Shown here in pieces: positions 1 through 10,070 of a stretch of DNA of 64,000 nucleotides (the first letter of the stretch is position 1; each line of letters begins with the position of its first letter). The notes under the pieces were generated by a model. That model was given only the letters and a program-made list of their open reading frames with translations, did no database searches and was not told the DNA's origin. Origin of the DNA: Siccirubricoccus sp. G192 (lineage in GTDB: Bacteria; Pseudomonadota; Alphaproteobacteria; Acetobacterales; Acetobacteraceae); contig NZ_JAHREN010000001.1 of assembly GCF_019084075.1 (NCBI RefSeq), positions 3,383,501-3,447,500 of the forward strand, in the 5' to 3' direction. The position numbers and the translations under genes were made by a program.

Positions 1-377
1 AGGACCCCGATACCGGCCAGATGCTGAACCGCGAATTGCTGAACCAGGAGCTGACCAAGATCGAGAAACCGGCCGGCATCGCCAATCCCAAGGATTTCAG
101 GAACGAAGTCGTCAAATTCGCGTTGCGGGCGCGAGCCAACCGTGGCGGCCGTAACCCGTCCTGGACGTCCTACGAAAAGATCAGGGAAGTGATCGAGCGG
201 CGCATGTTCAGCCAGGTGGAGGATCTTCTGCCGGTAATCAGTTTCGGTTCCAAGAAGGATGGCGAAACCGAAAAGAAGCACAGCGAATTCGTGGCCCGCA
301 TGACCGGGCGGGGCTATACAGAGCGCCAAGTGCGTCGATTGGTTGAATGGTACATGCGGGTCAAGCAGGCAGGCTAG
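1..377 (+). CDS. prkA: PrkA family serine protein kinase, C-terminal part (5' end outside window)
   Basis: The reading frame is open from the window edge and ends at TAG 375-377; about 124 residues of the C-terminus are present. The pattern NRELLNQELTKIEKPAGI, followed by FRNEVVKFALRARA and a Tyr/Arg-rich end, is typical of the C-terminal PrkA domain. The N-terminal AAA-like part lies upstream of the window. PrkA (YeaG in E. coli) is a cytoplasmic serine kinase linked to nutrient and stress responses. The next two genes on the same strand are yeaH and spoVR, the usual partners, so this is the first gene of that conserved operon. Family certain; full length not visible. Confidence 0.93.
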   Translation, partial: DPDTGQMLNRELLNQELTKIEKPAGIANPKDFRNEVVKFALRARANRGGRNPSWTSYEKIREVIERRMFSQVEDLLPVISFGSKKDGETEKKHSEFVARMTGRGYTERQVRRLVEWYMRVKQAG

Positions 378-409
378 ACCCGGAACCCGGTCGCAAGGCA
401 CGCCCCGCG

Positions 410-1717
410 ATGCAGATTCTCGACCGCCGCCTCAATCCGAGCGGCCGGAGCCTCCCCAACCGGCAGCGCTTCCTGCGCCGTGCCAAGGCGCTGGTGCAGG
501 AAGCGGTGCGCGACGCCTCGGCGAAACGGGACATCCGCGGCGCCGATGCCGGCGGCGAGGTGACCATCCCGCTGCATGGCATCCGCGAGCCGACCTTCCA
601 CCACGGCGGCGGTGGCCTGCGCGACCATGTGCTGCCGGGAAACAAGGAATACCGAGAGGGCGACGAGATTCCGCGCCCCCCTGGCGGCGGTGGCGGCGGG
701 GGCGGCGACGAGGGCAGCCCCGACGGCGGCGGCGAGGATGCCTTCCGCTTCGTGCTGACACGCGAGGAGTTCCTCGACCTCTTCCTCGATGATCTCGAAC
801 TGCCGGATCTCGCCAAGCGCCGGCTGGTGGAGGGTGCCGATCCGGCCTGGCACCGGGCCGGCTATTCGGTGGCCGGCTCGCCGGCCAACCTGGCGCTGTC
901 GCGCACCATGCGGAACAGCCTGAGCCGCCGCATCGCGCTCCGCCGGCCGAAGCCGGAGGCGGTGGAGGCGTTGCAGGAGGCGATCGCCCTGCTGGAAGCC
1001 GAAGGCGGCGCGACGGAGGAGCTGCTGGCGCTCAGGGCGGAGCTGGAGCGGCAGCAGCGCCGCACGCAGCGCATCCCCTATATCGACCCGATCGATGTCC
1101 GCTACCGGCGCTTCGAGCCGGTGCCGCGGCCGGTGGCGCAGGCGGTGATGTTCTGCCTCATGGACGTCTCGGGCTCCATGACCGAGGACATGAAGGACCT
1201 GGCGAAGCGCTTCTATACGCTGCTCTATATTTTCCTGCAGCGCCGCTACAAGCATGTGGAGATCGTCTTCATCCGCCACACCCATGAAGCGTCCGAGGTG
1301 GACGAGGAAACCTTCTTCCACTCGCGCGAGACCGGCGGCACGCTGGTCTCCACGGCGCTGGAGGAGATGCGCAAGGTGGTTGCGGCCCGCTTCCCGCCGG
1401 CCGAATGGAACATATATGCAGCCCAGGCCTCGGATGGCGACAACGCGGCCGGCGACAGCCAGAAGACGGCGCACCTGCTGATCGACACCATCCTGCCGGC
1501 CTGCCAGTACTACGCCTATATCGAGGTCGGGCGGGATGGCGAGCACGGCATGCCCGGCTTCCCACGCGGCCCGACCGACCTCTGGCGCACCTATGAGGCG
1601 CTGGTCGCTGAGGGCGCGCCGATGGCCATGAAGAAGGTGCGCCACCGGCGCGACATCTTCCCGGTGTTCCGCGAGTTGTTCCAGCGCCGTGCGCCAGGCG
1701 AGGAGGCGCGTGCATGA
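410..1717 (+). CDS. yeaH: YeaH/YhbH family protein (DUF444)
   Basis: This 435-residue protein is close to the 427 of E. coli YeaH. I chose ATG 410 because the protein from there begins MQILDRRLNPSGRSLPNRQ, the conserved start; a longer frame from 347 adds 21 unlike residues and overlaps prkA. A Gly-rich linker (about residues 92-115) separates the N-terminal part from a von Willebrand-A-like domain whose MIDAS-type motif DVSGSM is near residue 252. The molecular function is unknown; the family is co-expressed with PrkA under stress and starvation in other bacteria. The 3' end overlaps the spoVR start by 4 bases, implying translational coupling. Confidence 0.93.
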   Translation: MQILDRRLNPSGRSLPNRQRFLRRAKALVQEAVRDASAKRDIRGADAGGEVTIPLHGIREPTFHHGGGGLRDHVLPGNKEYREGDEIPRPPGGGGGGGGDEGSPDGGGEDAFRFVLTREEFLDLFLDDLELPDLAKRRLVEGADPAWHRAGYSVAGSPANLALSRTMRNSLSRRIALRRPKPEAVEALQEAIALLEAEGGATEELLALRAELERQQRRTQRIPYIDPIDVRYRRFEPVPRPVAQAVMFCLMDVSGSMTEDMKDLAKRFYTLLYIFLQRRYKHVEIVFIRHTHEASEVDEETFFHSRETGGTLVSTALEEMRKVVAARFPPAEWNIYAAQASDGDNAAGDSQKTAHLLIDTILPACQYYAYIEVGRDGEHGMPGFPRGPTDLWRTYEALVAEGAPMAMKKVRHRRDIFPVFRELFQRRAPGEEARA

Positions 1718-3253
1718 GCGAGGCCGCAACCGGCGACCGGCTGCTGTTCCAGGGCGCGGACTGGGATTTCGTCACCCTCCAGCGTATCCATGACGCCTGC
1801 GAGGAGATCGCGCTCGAGGAGCTTGGCCTGACCGTCTATCCGAACCGCATCGAGGTGATCGGCTCCGAGCAGATGCTGGACGCCTATGCCTCGGTCGGGC
1901 TGCCGCTGTTCTACCGGCACTGGTCCTTCGGCAAGCATTTCGCGCAGCACGAGGCGCTCTACCGCAAGGGCCTGCGTGGCTTGGCCTATGAGATCGTCAT
2001 CAACTCGGACCCCTGCGTCAGCTATGTGATGGAGGAGAACAGCGCCACATTGCAGGCGCTGGTGATCGCCCATGCGGCCTTCGGCCACAACCACTTCTTC
2101 CGCAACAACCGGCTCTTCCTCGACTGGACGGATGCCAAGGGCATCCTGGACTACCTGGAATTCGCCAAGGCCTATGTCGCCCGCGCCGAGGAGCAGCATG
2201 GCGAGGCAGCGGTGGAGCGCGTGCTCGATTCCGCACATGCCCTGATGAATTACGGCGTGCACCGCCACCGCCGCCGGACCACCGACCTGCGCTCGGAGGA
2301 AACGCGCGAGCGCGAGCGGCGCCAGCACGACGAGCAGATGTTCAACGTGCTCTGGAGCACCCTGCCGGAGCGGCCAGCGGTGCCTGCGGCGAAAAGCGAG
2401 GAGGACCGCCGCCGCGCCCTGCTGCAACTGCCGCAGGAGAACATCCTGTATTTCCTGGAGAAAAGCGCCCCCCCGCCTGGCCCCCTGGCAGCGCGAGATC
2501 CTGCGGATCGTCCGCAACATCGCCCAGTATTTCCATCCGCAGCGCCAGACCAAGATGATGAACGAGGGCTGCGCCACCTATGTCCACCACCGCATCCTGA
2601 ACCGCCTGCACGAGCAGGGCCGGATCAGCGACGGCTCGATGCTGGAGATGCTGCATTCCCATACCAGCGTCGTGCTGCAGCCGGAATTCGACGACCCGCG
2701 CTATTCCGGCCTGAACCCCTATGCGCTCGGCTTCGCCATGATGGAGGATATCGAGCGCATCTGCCGCGAGCCCACCGCGGAGGACCGCGAGTGGTTCCCG
2801 GATTTCGCCGGCTGCGGCGAACCCATGCCGGTGCTGCGCGAGGCCTGGGCCGAATACCGCGACGAGAGCTTCATCCTGCAATTCCTGAGCCCGCGGCTGA
2901 TGCGGAAGCTGCGGCTCTTCCATGTGCTGGACGATGCCTCGGAGCCGGTGCTGCGGGTGGAGGCGGTGCATGATGAGCGCGGCTACCGCCGGCTGCGCCA
3001 CGCGCTCGCCCGCACCTACGACCCCGCCTGGACCGATCCCGACATCCAGGTGGTGGATGTGGACCTCTCCGGCGACCGGCGGCTGATCCTGGAACACCGC
3101 ACCCATGCCGGGCGCCTGCTGGAGGAGCAGGAGGCGCGGCAGGTGCTGCGGCACCTCGCTAGCCTCTGGGGCTATGACGTGCTGCTGCGGGAGGTGGAGC
3201 CGGGCAGCGGCGCGACGCTACGCGAACACGCCGTCTCACCGCCGCGGGTTTGA
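1714..3253 (+). CDS. spoVR: SpoVR family protein (one-base frameshift)
   Basis: The first frame (1714 to about 2475) gives an N-terminus with YPNRIEVIGSEQML and FGHNHFF. The sequence then continues one frame over with PWQREILRIVRNIAQYF and MNEGCATYVHHRIL to TGA 3251-3253. Removing one C from the C7 run at 2468-2474 joins the halves as EKSAPRLAPWQRE, exactly the family pattern, and yields about 512 residues, the usual length (E. coli YcgB 510). No key region is missing apart from the shift, so I read it as one gene with a probable sequencing error. SpoVR has no established biochemical role; it travels with PrkA and YeaH. Confidence 0.9.
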
Positions 3254-3263
3254 GGCGGCCGGC

Positions 3264-4376
3264 TCAGGCCCGCATCGCCGCCGTCACCGCCGCCATGAAG
3301 GCGTCCAGGCCGGCCGGGTCGACCCAGCGCAGCACCGCCACCAGTTCATGCGCCGGGTCGATCCAGGTGATGTTGCCGCCGGCACCGACGAAGCAGACCG
3401 AGTCGGCGCTGGCACCCGGCCACTTCGCCCGCCCGGTATTCAGCCACCAGAGCAGCCCATAGGCTGGGTTCAGCGCGCAAGGCCTGCGGCACTCCGCGAT
3501 CCACTCCGCCGGCAGCAATTGCCGCCCGCCCCAGTTGCCGCCCCGCAGCGCCAGCAGGCCGATGCGTGCCTGGTCCTCGGCATGGATGAAGACGCCGCCA
3601 CCCCAATGGCCGCCGCCGGAGACGCTCTGCACGCGCCGGCCGCCGACCTCCACCCAGGAGGTATCGTAACCATGCCAGCGCCATTCCGTGGAGGCGCCGA
3701 TCGGCACCATGATCCGCTCGGCGAAGACCTCCGGCAGGGGCCGGCCGAAACGGCGCAGCAGGGCGAGTGAGAGGCGGTTCACCCGGATGTCGTTGTATTC
3801 CCAGTACTCGCCGGGCGGGTGCAGCGGCCGGGGCAGGCCCTTCTGCCCCCTGCCCTCCACGGTGAGGTTGCGGCCGCGGTCGATGACATCGCTCTTGCCG
3901 AAGAGGCTGCCCTCCCATTCGGAGGTGTTCTGCAGCAGGTGCCACCAAGTGATGGCCGCGTTCTGCGGCCCCTCGAAGCCGCCATCCTGCACGCTGTCCC
4001 GCACCGGCGCATCGAGATCGGGGATCAGCCCATCCGCCACCGCTAGGCCGGCCAGGATCGCCAGGTAGGATTTCGCCACGCTGAAGGTCATGTCGATCTG
4101 GCGCGTATCGCCCCAGCGTGCCACCAGCTTGCCGCGGTGCAGGATCAGCCCGTTCGGCGCGCCGCGCGGCGCTACGGGGCCGAGGATGGCATTGTCCGGC
4201 GGCCCCTCGAAATGCCCGGCCTCGATATGGGCGCGGATGTCGCGCGGCCAGGGGGTTTCATGCGCCTCGGCCAGGGCGACGGCGGCGGCGAGCGCGGCGG
4301 GGTCGAAGCTGGCCGCGGCGGCAGGAGGCAGCGGCCAGGGGGCGGGATGGGCGGGAGGGATGGTAGAATCAAGCAT
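3264..4376 (-). CDS. Serine hydrolase, beta-lactamase/penicillin-binding-like family
   Basis: This is a 370-residue protein. The catalytic SxxK tetrad is S99-V-A-K102 inside MTFSVAKSYL; a YxN-like motif is Y194-N-D in WEYNDIRVN; a Gly/His-rich segment GGGHWGGGVFIHAEDQ follows where the third active-site element is expected. These are the marks of the class C beta-lactamase/DD-peptidase/EstB fold. No signal peptide is evident, so it is probably a cytoplasmic esterase or amidase rather than a drug-resistance enzyme. It converges on spoVR with a 10-base gap. The substrate cannot be told from sequence. Confidence 0.85.
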   Translation of the reverse strand: MLDSTIPPAHPAPWPLPPAAAASFDPAALAAAVALAEAHETPWPRDIRAHIEAGHFEGPPDNAILGPVAPRGAPNGLILHRGKLVARWGDTRQIDMTFSVAKSYLAILAGLAVADGLIPDLDAPVRDSVQDGGFEGPQNAAITWWHLLQNTSEWEGSLFGKSDVIDRGRNLTVEGRGQKGLPRPLHPPGEYWEYNDIRVNRLSLALLRRFGRPLPEVFAERIMVPIGASTEWRWHGYDTSWVEVGGRRVQSVSGGGHWGGGVFIHAEDQARIGLLALRGGNWGGRQLLPAEWIAECRRPCALNPAYGLLWWLNTGRAKWPGASADSVCFVGAGGNITWIDPAHELVAVLRWVDPAGLDAFMAAVTAAMRA

Positions 4377-4518
4377 GCGACGACCCTAAGGCATGCACGC
4401 GCTGCGCGCCAATCCCAGGACACGCTTCACCAAAAGCGCGCGACCCGCTAGAAGCTAGAGGTGGCGATTGCCTTCGCAAACCCTCGCCAGTGTCTCAGCA
4501 CCACAGGGAACCCGGCCC

Positions 4519-6510
4519 ATGACGTCACGCCCGCAGGGCCCTTTGCTGGATGCGGAAGCGCAACACGGCATCGCCTTCCTGAAGGCCAAGCTGGCCAAGC
4601 CGGCACCACTTTGCGGCAGGCCCATGCTGGCGCTGGCGGAGACCGACCAACCGCTGGACGACTCCCGCTGGTTCTGGACCGATGATAATGCAAAGGCACT
4701 GGAATTGTTGGCCCTCCCGGCTGCCTGGGACGCGGACCCAGGCTTCGGCAGGGCCATCCTGGACTTTGTTCTGGCGATGTCGCCCGGCGACCTGATCTTC
4801 CGCCGATGCGCCGAGCCGCAATTGCGCCTCCTCGACCCGGACCCGCGGGCCTTTCGAATCCTCAGCGCATTCCATACCTGGTCCGGCGATCTCTCGAAGG
4901 GCCTGATCCACCAGTCCGGCCGGTTCAATGACGGGCGCGGACGGGTGGCGGCGACCCATACGGGCAACCTGTTGGGATTCCGCCACCAAGGCCGGCGGCA
5001 TTGCATCGATGTCGAGGACACCATCACCGATTTCGGCCTGACCCGCACACCGGCCGGCATCACCCTGTTCCACGAGAGCCGCATCACCCTTCCCGCACGG
5101 CTCCTCCGTCGGCACGAGCGGCAGATCGGCGTCCTGCGCTACCAGTATGACATCGCGGCCGACAGCCCGGTGCTCCGCCTCCGGGTGACTCTCAGGACCG
5201 AGCCAGGCATCGCGCTCTCCAGGGTGCGCGTCACCACCGCTTGCGACGAACTGAGCCGGGCGCGGCACGCCGTCACGATCGGCGCGGGTGGCGAGTTCCA
5301 GCCGGCCCGCCTTCATGCCGGAACGGCAGCGATATTGCACCAGGGCGCCGCCGATTACCTCGGCTTCCACGAGGATGGTCTGCCCGGCTTCTCGCACAGC
5401 CTGCATATCCGGCCGGGTGACCGGGACCGGCTGGTTTCGGTGCGCGCAACCTGCCGGTCTGACGGCCACCCGCATTGGGTGGTTGCGCGCTATGGCGCTG
5501 ATGCGCTGCCCCGAGGCGCGGAGTTCTCCATCGCCGAGGACAGGTTGCTCACCTGCGGCGGCTCACGGAGCCACGCACCCGCCTATGCGGCGCTCCTTGC
5601 GGACCCGGATGCGCTGCGCGGCCTTGATCCCAGCATCAGCTACGATCATGGCACCGAGCTGAACGCGGTGGCGACGCACTACCTCTTCGCTCGCGCCGGA
5701 GCCTATGCGGAACCGATCCCCGCGCCGCGGTGCGAGGCGCTGCGGGACTGGTTCGACCGGCACCTCGCCGGGTTCTTCGCCTCGCTTGCGCCGGCCTGCA
5801 ACGCCTCGGCCACCGCAACCTTCGTGCGCGGCCTCGCCTTCGTCATCCTGGCGCTGGACTGCATGCTGCGCGCGACCGGTGATGCTCGCTACCAGGCGCA
5901 TCTCGGCGCGGCACTCGACCTCCTGCTGGCGCACCAGCAGACCGGGGCGAACGATGGTGTCTTCGTCGACACCGGCGCGGGCGGCGCCTTCCTCGATTGC
6001 CAGGCTGCCGCACTGCTGGCCCTGGCGCGGCTCGCGCAGCCGGGTTGCGATACCCGGGTCGCGCCGGCGCTGCGGCGTGGCTTGGCCGCGATCCGGCTCG
6101 GGACGGTGGAGGCCGAGGTCGGCGGCACGCGGATCGCCCACGACACAATCGCCGTACGCTATCGCGCCAGCAATGGCGAATGGGCGGAAGACGGCGGCTT
6201 GTGGAGCTACAAGCTGGGCCTGCTGCTCCGGGCCTTGCACGCGGTGGAAGCCGTAGGGGATTCCGGCGGCCTCGCACTCACGGAAGCGGAGCGCCAGCGG
6301 ATAGGCTTCCTCACCGATCTCTGCGCCTCTCTGCTGCGGGCCTCAACCCGGGAACGGGGGGCCGGGATCGAGCACCTGACCAGCCCCTATTCGGGCGAGA
6401 CCAATTCGGAAACGCAGCCCTGGGTTCTACTCGGCCAGATTGCGCCGGACCACGCCCTGCCCGATCTGCGAGGTTCGGTGCAGGGCGGGGCCGTCGCGCT
6501 GGCGGCCTGA
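4519..6510 (+). CDS. Large protein of unknown function with a probable alpha/alpha-toroid C-terminal half
   Basis: I do not recognise this protein. Start ATG 4519 is preferred to ATG 4468 because AGGGAA lies 8 bases upstream; it gives 663 residues. The N-terminal half (about residues 100-330) is rich in beta-strand-like runs and in His, Arg and Asp (FHTWSGDLSKGLIHQSGRF). The C-terminal half repeats helical segments ending in aromatic and Gly residues (FVRGLAFVILALDCMLRATG, LLLAHQQTG, GLWSYKLGLLLRAL), as in the alpha/alpha barrels of glycoside hydrolases and polysaccharide lyases. A carbohydrate-active role is therefore inference only. There is no signal peptide and no neighbouring sugar gene. 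It converges on minE with 7 bases between stops. Confidence 0.7.
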   Translation: MTSRPQGPLLDAEAQHGIAFLKAKLAKPAPLCGRPMLALAETDQPLDDSRWFWTDDNAKALELLALPAAWDADPGFGRAILDFVLAMSPGDLIFRRCAEPQLRLLDPDPRAFRILSAFHTWSGDLSKGLIHQSGRFNDGRGRVAATHTGNLLGFRHQGRRHCIDVEDTITDFGLTRTPAGITLFHESRITLPARLLRRHERQIGVLRYQYDIAADSPVLRLRVTLRTEPGIALSRVRVTTACDELSRARHAVTIGAGGEFQPARLHAGTAAILHQGAADYLGFHEDGLPGFSHSLHIRPGDRDRLVSVRATCRSDGHPHWVVARYGADALPRGAEFSIAEDRLLTCGGSRSHAPAYAALLADPDALRGLDPSISYDHGTELNAVATHYLFARAGAYAEPIPAPRCEALRDWFDRHLAGFFASLAPACNASATATFVRGLAFVILALDCMLRATGDARYQAHLGAALDLLLAHQQTGANDGVFVDTGAGGAFLDCQAAALLALARLAQPGCDTRVAPALRRGLAAIRLGTVEAEVGGTRIAHDTIAVRYRASNGEWAEDGGLWSYKLGLLLRALHAVEAVGDSGGLALTEAERQRIGFLTDLCASLLRASTRERGAGIEHLTSPYSGETNSETQPWVLLGQIAPDHALPDLRGSVQGGAVALAA

Positions 6511-6517
6511 GCCGGGC

Positions 6518-6816
6518 TCACCCCGCCGCGGCGCGCCCCATCCCGATCCGCGCCGGCTTCGGCCCCGGCAGCTCGATCTCGATCGCCAGGGTCGACATGT
6601 CGCCGCCGCGGTCGAGGTTGACATTCACCTTGCCCGGGTCGATGGCGACGTAGCGCGCCACCACCGCCACCAGCTCCTGCTGGAGCTTGGGCAGGAAGTC
6701 CTCCCGCGTGCGGCCGATGCGCTCATGCGCCAGCACGATCTGCAGGCGTTCCTTGGCCTGCGGCGCGCTTGCGGTCGGTTCCGGCTTGCGGGCGCGGAAA
6801 TAGTCGAGCCAGCTCA

Positions 6817-6820
<4 letters not shown>
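6518..6820 (-). CDS. minE: Cell division topological specificity factor MinE
   Basis: A 100-residue protein with the N-terminal membrane-targeting WLDYF segment, the anti-MinCD stretch KERLQIVLAHER (about residues 23-34) and the C-terminal dimerisation domain with VNVNLDRGGDMSTLAIEIELP. MinE stimulates the MinD ATPase and restricts the MinCD division inhibitor to the poles, so that FtsZ assembles at mid-cell. Its start overlaps the minD stop by 4 bases, so translation is coupled. It is the last gene of minCDE here. Confidence 0.96.
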
Positions 6821-7638
<818 letters not shown>

Positions 7639-7711
7639 TGCGCTGATCCCCCTGACTGAAACCCCTGATACCGAAACGGACCGTCCCCTTGCGACCCCTC
7701 GGGCCCGTGCC

Positions 7712-7731
7712 GGCCCGACCGCGGTCGGGCC
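7712..7731. promoter_or_regulatory. Perfect 20-base palindrome in the minC-minD gap
   Basis: GGCCCGACCG is followed directly by its reverse complement CGGTCGGGCC. With no loop spacer it could be a protein-binding site, or an RNA hairpin just after the minC stop (7741-7743 on the minus strand). It sits inside an operon where readthrough into minD is expected and has no T-run, so a full terminator is unlikely; partial attenuation or 3'-end protection of minC mRNA is possible. Confidence 0.5.
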
Positions 7732-7740
7732 GATCGCGGT

Positions 7741-8556
7741 CTAGCCCAAAGGTTCGAACCGCATCTCCTCGCCGTCCAGCCGCACCTGCACGGCGCGGCC
7801 GATCGGCGCGTTCCCCAGCCCCTCGCGCACCGCGTAGTAGCCGGCGATGGCGACAAGCTCGGGGTCGAAATTCTGCGCGAAGATCCGCGCCGCGGCGTCA
7901 TCCGCGGCGCCGGCCACCGCCCGGCCGCGCAAGGCGCCATAGATATGGATATTGCCGTCGGCGATCACCTCGGCGCCCGGATTGACCGTGGCGGTCACGA
8001 TCAGATCGGCGCCCTGGGCATAGATCCGCTGGCCGGAGCGGACCGGCTCCGTCACCAGCATGGCGGAGCGGCCGGTGCCCTTGAAGTCGGCGGCCGGCGT
8101 AGCCGGGGCCGCCTCGGGCGCGGCGACGGCAGCGGGTGGCGGCGGCAACTCCTCCTCGGCTTCCTTGGCGCCGGCGGCGCCGCCGACCGGGCGCAGCGGC
8201 GGCAATCCGGCCCCCTGCGCCGCCTGGCGCATCGCCGGGCTGCCGCCCGTGGTGCCGATCGGCACGATCTCCAGCCGGTGCAGCCCCTCCACCAGGCCAC
8301 GGAAATCCACTTCCTCCGGCGCCACCTCCAGATCCGCCAGCCCGATCACCAGGGGAGCGAAGCGCAGGAAACCCGGGGCCTTGCGGAATTGGTCGCCGAG
8401 CGCGGGCAGCACCGCCTCCGGCCGCGGGTCCAGCAGGCGAAGGACCAGCAGGTTGAAGTTGCCGGCACGGAGCCGGAAGGCTTCGGGAAGGGTCTGGCTG
8501 TTCAAGGCGCTCTCTGGCCGGGGAATGTGGTTGCTGGGCAGGCCGGCGCCGCCCAT
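7741..8556 (-). CDS. minC: Septum site-determining protein MinC
   Basis: From ATG 8556 the protein has 271 residues, typical for MinC; a longer frame to 8733 adds 59 Arg-rich residues unlike the family. The N-terminal domain (FRLRAGNFNLLVLRLLD to about residue 110) would bind and destabilise FtsZ. An Ala/Pro-rich linker follows. The C-terminal beta-helix (VRSGQRIYAQGADLIVTATV, AEVIADGNIHIYGALRGRA) binds MinD. No good Shine-Dalgarno precedes ATG 8556, so the exact start is less certain than the identity. First gene of minCDE, divergent from the NMT1-like gene. Confidence 0.93.
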   Translation of the reverse strand: MGGAGLPSNHIPRPESALNSQTLPEAFRLRAGNFNLLVLRLLDPRPEAVLPALGDQFRKAPGFLRFAPLVIGLADLEVAPEEVDFRGLVEGLHRLEIVPIGTTGGSPAMRQAAQGAGLPPLRPVGGAAGAKEAEEELPPPPAAVAAPEAAPATPAADFKGTGRSAMLVTEPVRSGQRIYAQGADLIVTATVNPGAEVIADGNIHIYGALRGRAVAGAADDAAARIFAQNFDPELVAIAGYYAVREGLGNAPIGRAVQVRLDGEEMRFEPLG

Positions 8557-8719
8557 CACGAATGCTCTATAGCGGCCAAGGGCTGCCCGGCGAAGCCCGA
8601 ATGCGCTGCGCCACAGGCGGAACGGTTCGCGACGGCGGCGCTGGCCTTGCCGCCAGGGCGGCCCATAATGCGGCGACCAGCGCCGGCCAGCCCAGGCGCG
8701 CCCAACCCCGGAGTGCCCC

Positions 8720-9625
8720 TTGCGCCCGATCACCCTGCTCGAACCCTTCCGGGCGCTGTTCTACGCGCCCTTCTATGTCGCGGAGGCGCGCGGCGCCTTC
8801 GCCCGCCAGGGCCTCGACCTGCGCCTGGTGACCGCCGGCACCCCCACCGCGGCGGCCGAGAAGCTGCTGGCCGGCGAGGCCGACCTCGCCTGGAGCGGTC
8901 CCATGCGACCGATGCTCATGCGGAGCCAGGACCCCGCCTGCACCCTGAAAAGCTTCTGCGCCGTGGTGATGCGCGACCCCTTCCTGCTTGTGGGGCGGGG
9001 AGAGCGGCCGGATTTCCAGCTCCAGGACCTGGCCAGGCTCAGGCTTGGCCTGGTTTCGGAGGTGCCGACTCCGGTCTGGTGCCTGATGGGCGACCTGCTC
9101 CGGCTTGGGATCAACCCGGCGTGGCTGGCCACCGTGACGGATCGCGGCATGGCGGAGAATGCCGCCGCGGTGGTGGCGGGCGGGCTTGATGTGGCGCAGC
9201 TTTTCGAACCCTTCGCCTGCCAGGCCGAGGATGCCGGCTGCGCCGTCTGGCACGCCCAGGCCAGCCGTGGGCTCACCGCCTATACGGCCTTCTATGCAAC
9301 CGAGGCCGGGCTCGCGGCCCGGCGGCCCGAATTGCAGGGCATGGTCCGCGCCATGGCCGAGGCCCTGGCCTTCATGCGCGGCGCCGCCGCCCCCGAGATC
9401 GCCGCAGCCATCGCGCCGCGCTTCCCCGATATGCCGGAGGCGCACCGCATCCGCGCCATCGCGCGCTACCAGGCGCTCGATCTCTGGTCGCCCGACCCGC
9501 GCTTCCCGCGTGCCGCCTTCGACCGGCTGGGCGCCGCCATGCTCGCCTGCGGTGCCATCACCCATGTGCCGCCCTTCGAGGATTGCGTGGAGGAGGCGCT
9601 GGTGGAGGAGGCGCTCGCACCGTGA
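8720..9625 (+). CDS. NMT1/THI5-like substrate-binding protein
   Basis: The 301-residue protein starts at TTG 8720; no ATG or GTG in frame gives the conserved N-terminus ITLLEPFRALFYAPFYVAEARGAF. The two-lobe periplasmic-binding fold is indicated by YAPFYVAEARGAFARQGLDL, then GEADLAWSGPMRPML and a hinge near LGLVSEVPTPVW. Family members bind pyrimidines, taurine-like sulfonates or nitrate for ABC importers. Two oddities: it has no signal peptide, and no permease or ATPase gene is nearby. It may act in the cytoplasm or have lost its leader. The stop overlaps the next start (GTGA). Confidence 0.78.
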   Translation: MRPITLLEPFRALFYAPFYVAEARGAFARQGLDLRLVTAGTPTAAAEKLLAGEADLAWSGPMRPMLMRSQDPACTLKSFCAVVMRDPFLLVGRGERPDFQLQDLARLRLGLVSEVPTPVWCLMGDLLRLGINPAWLATVTDRGMAENAAAVVAGGLDVAQLFEPFACQAEDAGCAVWHAQASRGLTAYTAFYATEAGLAARRPELQGMVRAMAEALAFMRGAAAPEIAAAIAPRFPDMPEAHRIRAIARYQALDLWSPDPRFPRAAFDRLGAAMLACGAITHVPPFEDCVEEALVEEALAP

Positions 9626-10065
9626 GCCGGAGCATCGGCACCCGCGCCGGCTACCGGTGGTTCGTGGAGATGCCCACGCGCTGGATGGACAACGACGTCT
9701 ATGGCCATGTGAACAATGTCACCTATTACAGCTTCTTCGACACCGCCGTGGCGCGCTTCCTGATCGCCAACGGGGTGCTGGACCTCGGCTCCAGCACCAC
9801 GGTCGGGCTGGTGGTGGAAACCGCCTGCCGCTATGCGGCGCCGGTCACCTTCCCGGACCTGGTGACCTGCGGGCTGCGCTGCGGCCGGCTCGGCACCTCC
9901 TCCATCCGCTACGAGATCGGCCTGTTCCGCAACGCCGAGGACCAGGCGAGCGCGGAGGGGCATTTCGTGCATGTCTATGTCGAGCGCGCGACGCAGGACC
10001 GCGCCGTGCCGCTGCCCGCCAGGCTTCGCGAGGCGGCGACGCGCCTGCTGCTGCCGCCGGGCTGA
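9622..10065 (+). CDS. Acyl-CoA thioesterase, hot-dog fold (4HBT/YbgC-like)
   Basis: GTG 9622 overlaps the previous stop and gives 147 residues, the right size; upstream residues in the open frame are Gly-rich and implausible. The family signature RWMDNDVYGHVNNVTYYSFFD carries the catalytic Asp and the GHVNN turn, and the central strand VETACRYAAPVTFPD follows. Such enzymes hydrolyse acyl-CoA thioesters in the cytoplasm. Translational coupling to the NMT1-like gene suggests joint regulation, but a common pathway cannot be named. Confidence 0.85.
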   Translation: MSRSIGTRAGYRWFVEMPTRWMDNDVYGHVNNVTYYSFFDTAVARFLIANGVLDLGSSTTVGLVVETACRYAAPVTFPDLVTCGLRCGRLGTSSIRYEIGLFRNAEDQASAEGHFVHVYVERATQDRAVPLPARLREAATRLLLPPG

Positions 10066-10070
10066 GCCGC

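Noticed and set aside
3264..4376. A beta-lactamase resistance gene
   Set aside because: It has the SxxK serine-hydrolase fold but no signal peptide, and the family is mostly esterases and peptidases; nothing points to drug hydrolysis.
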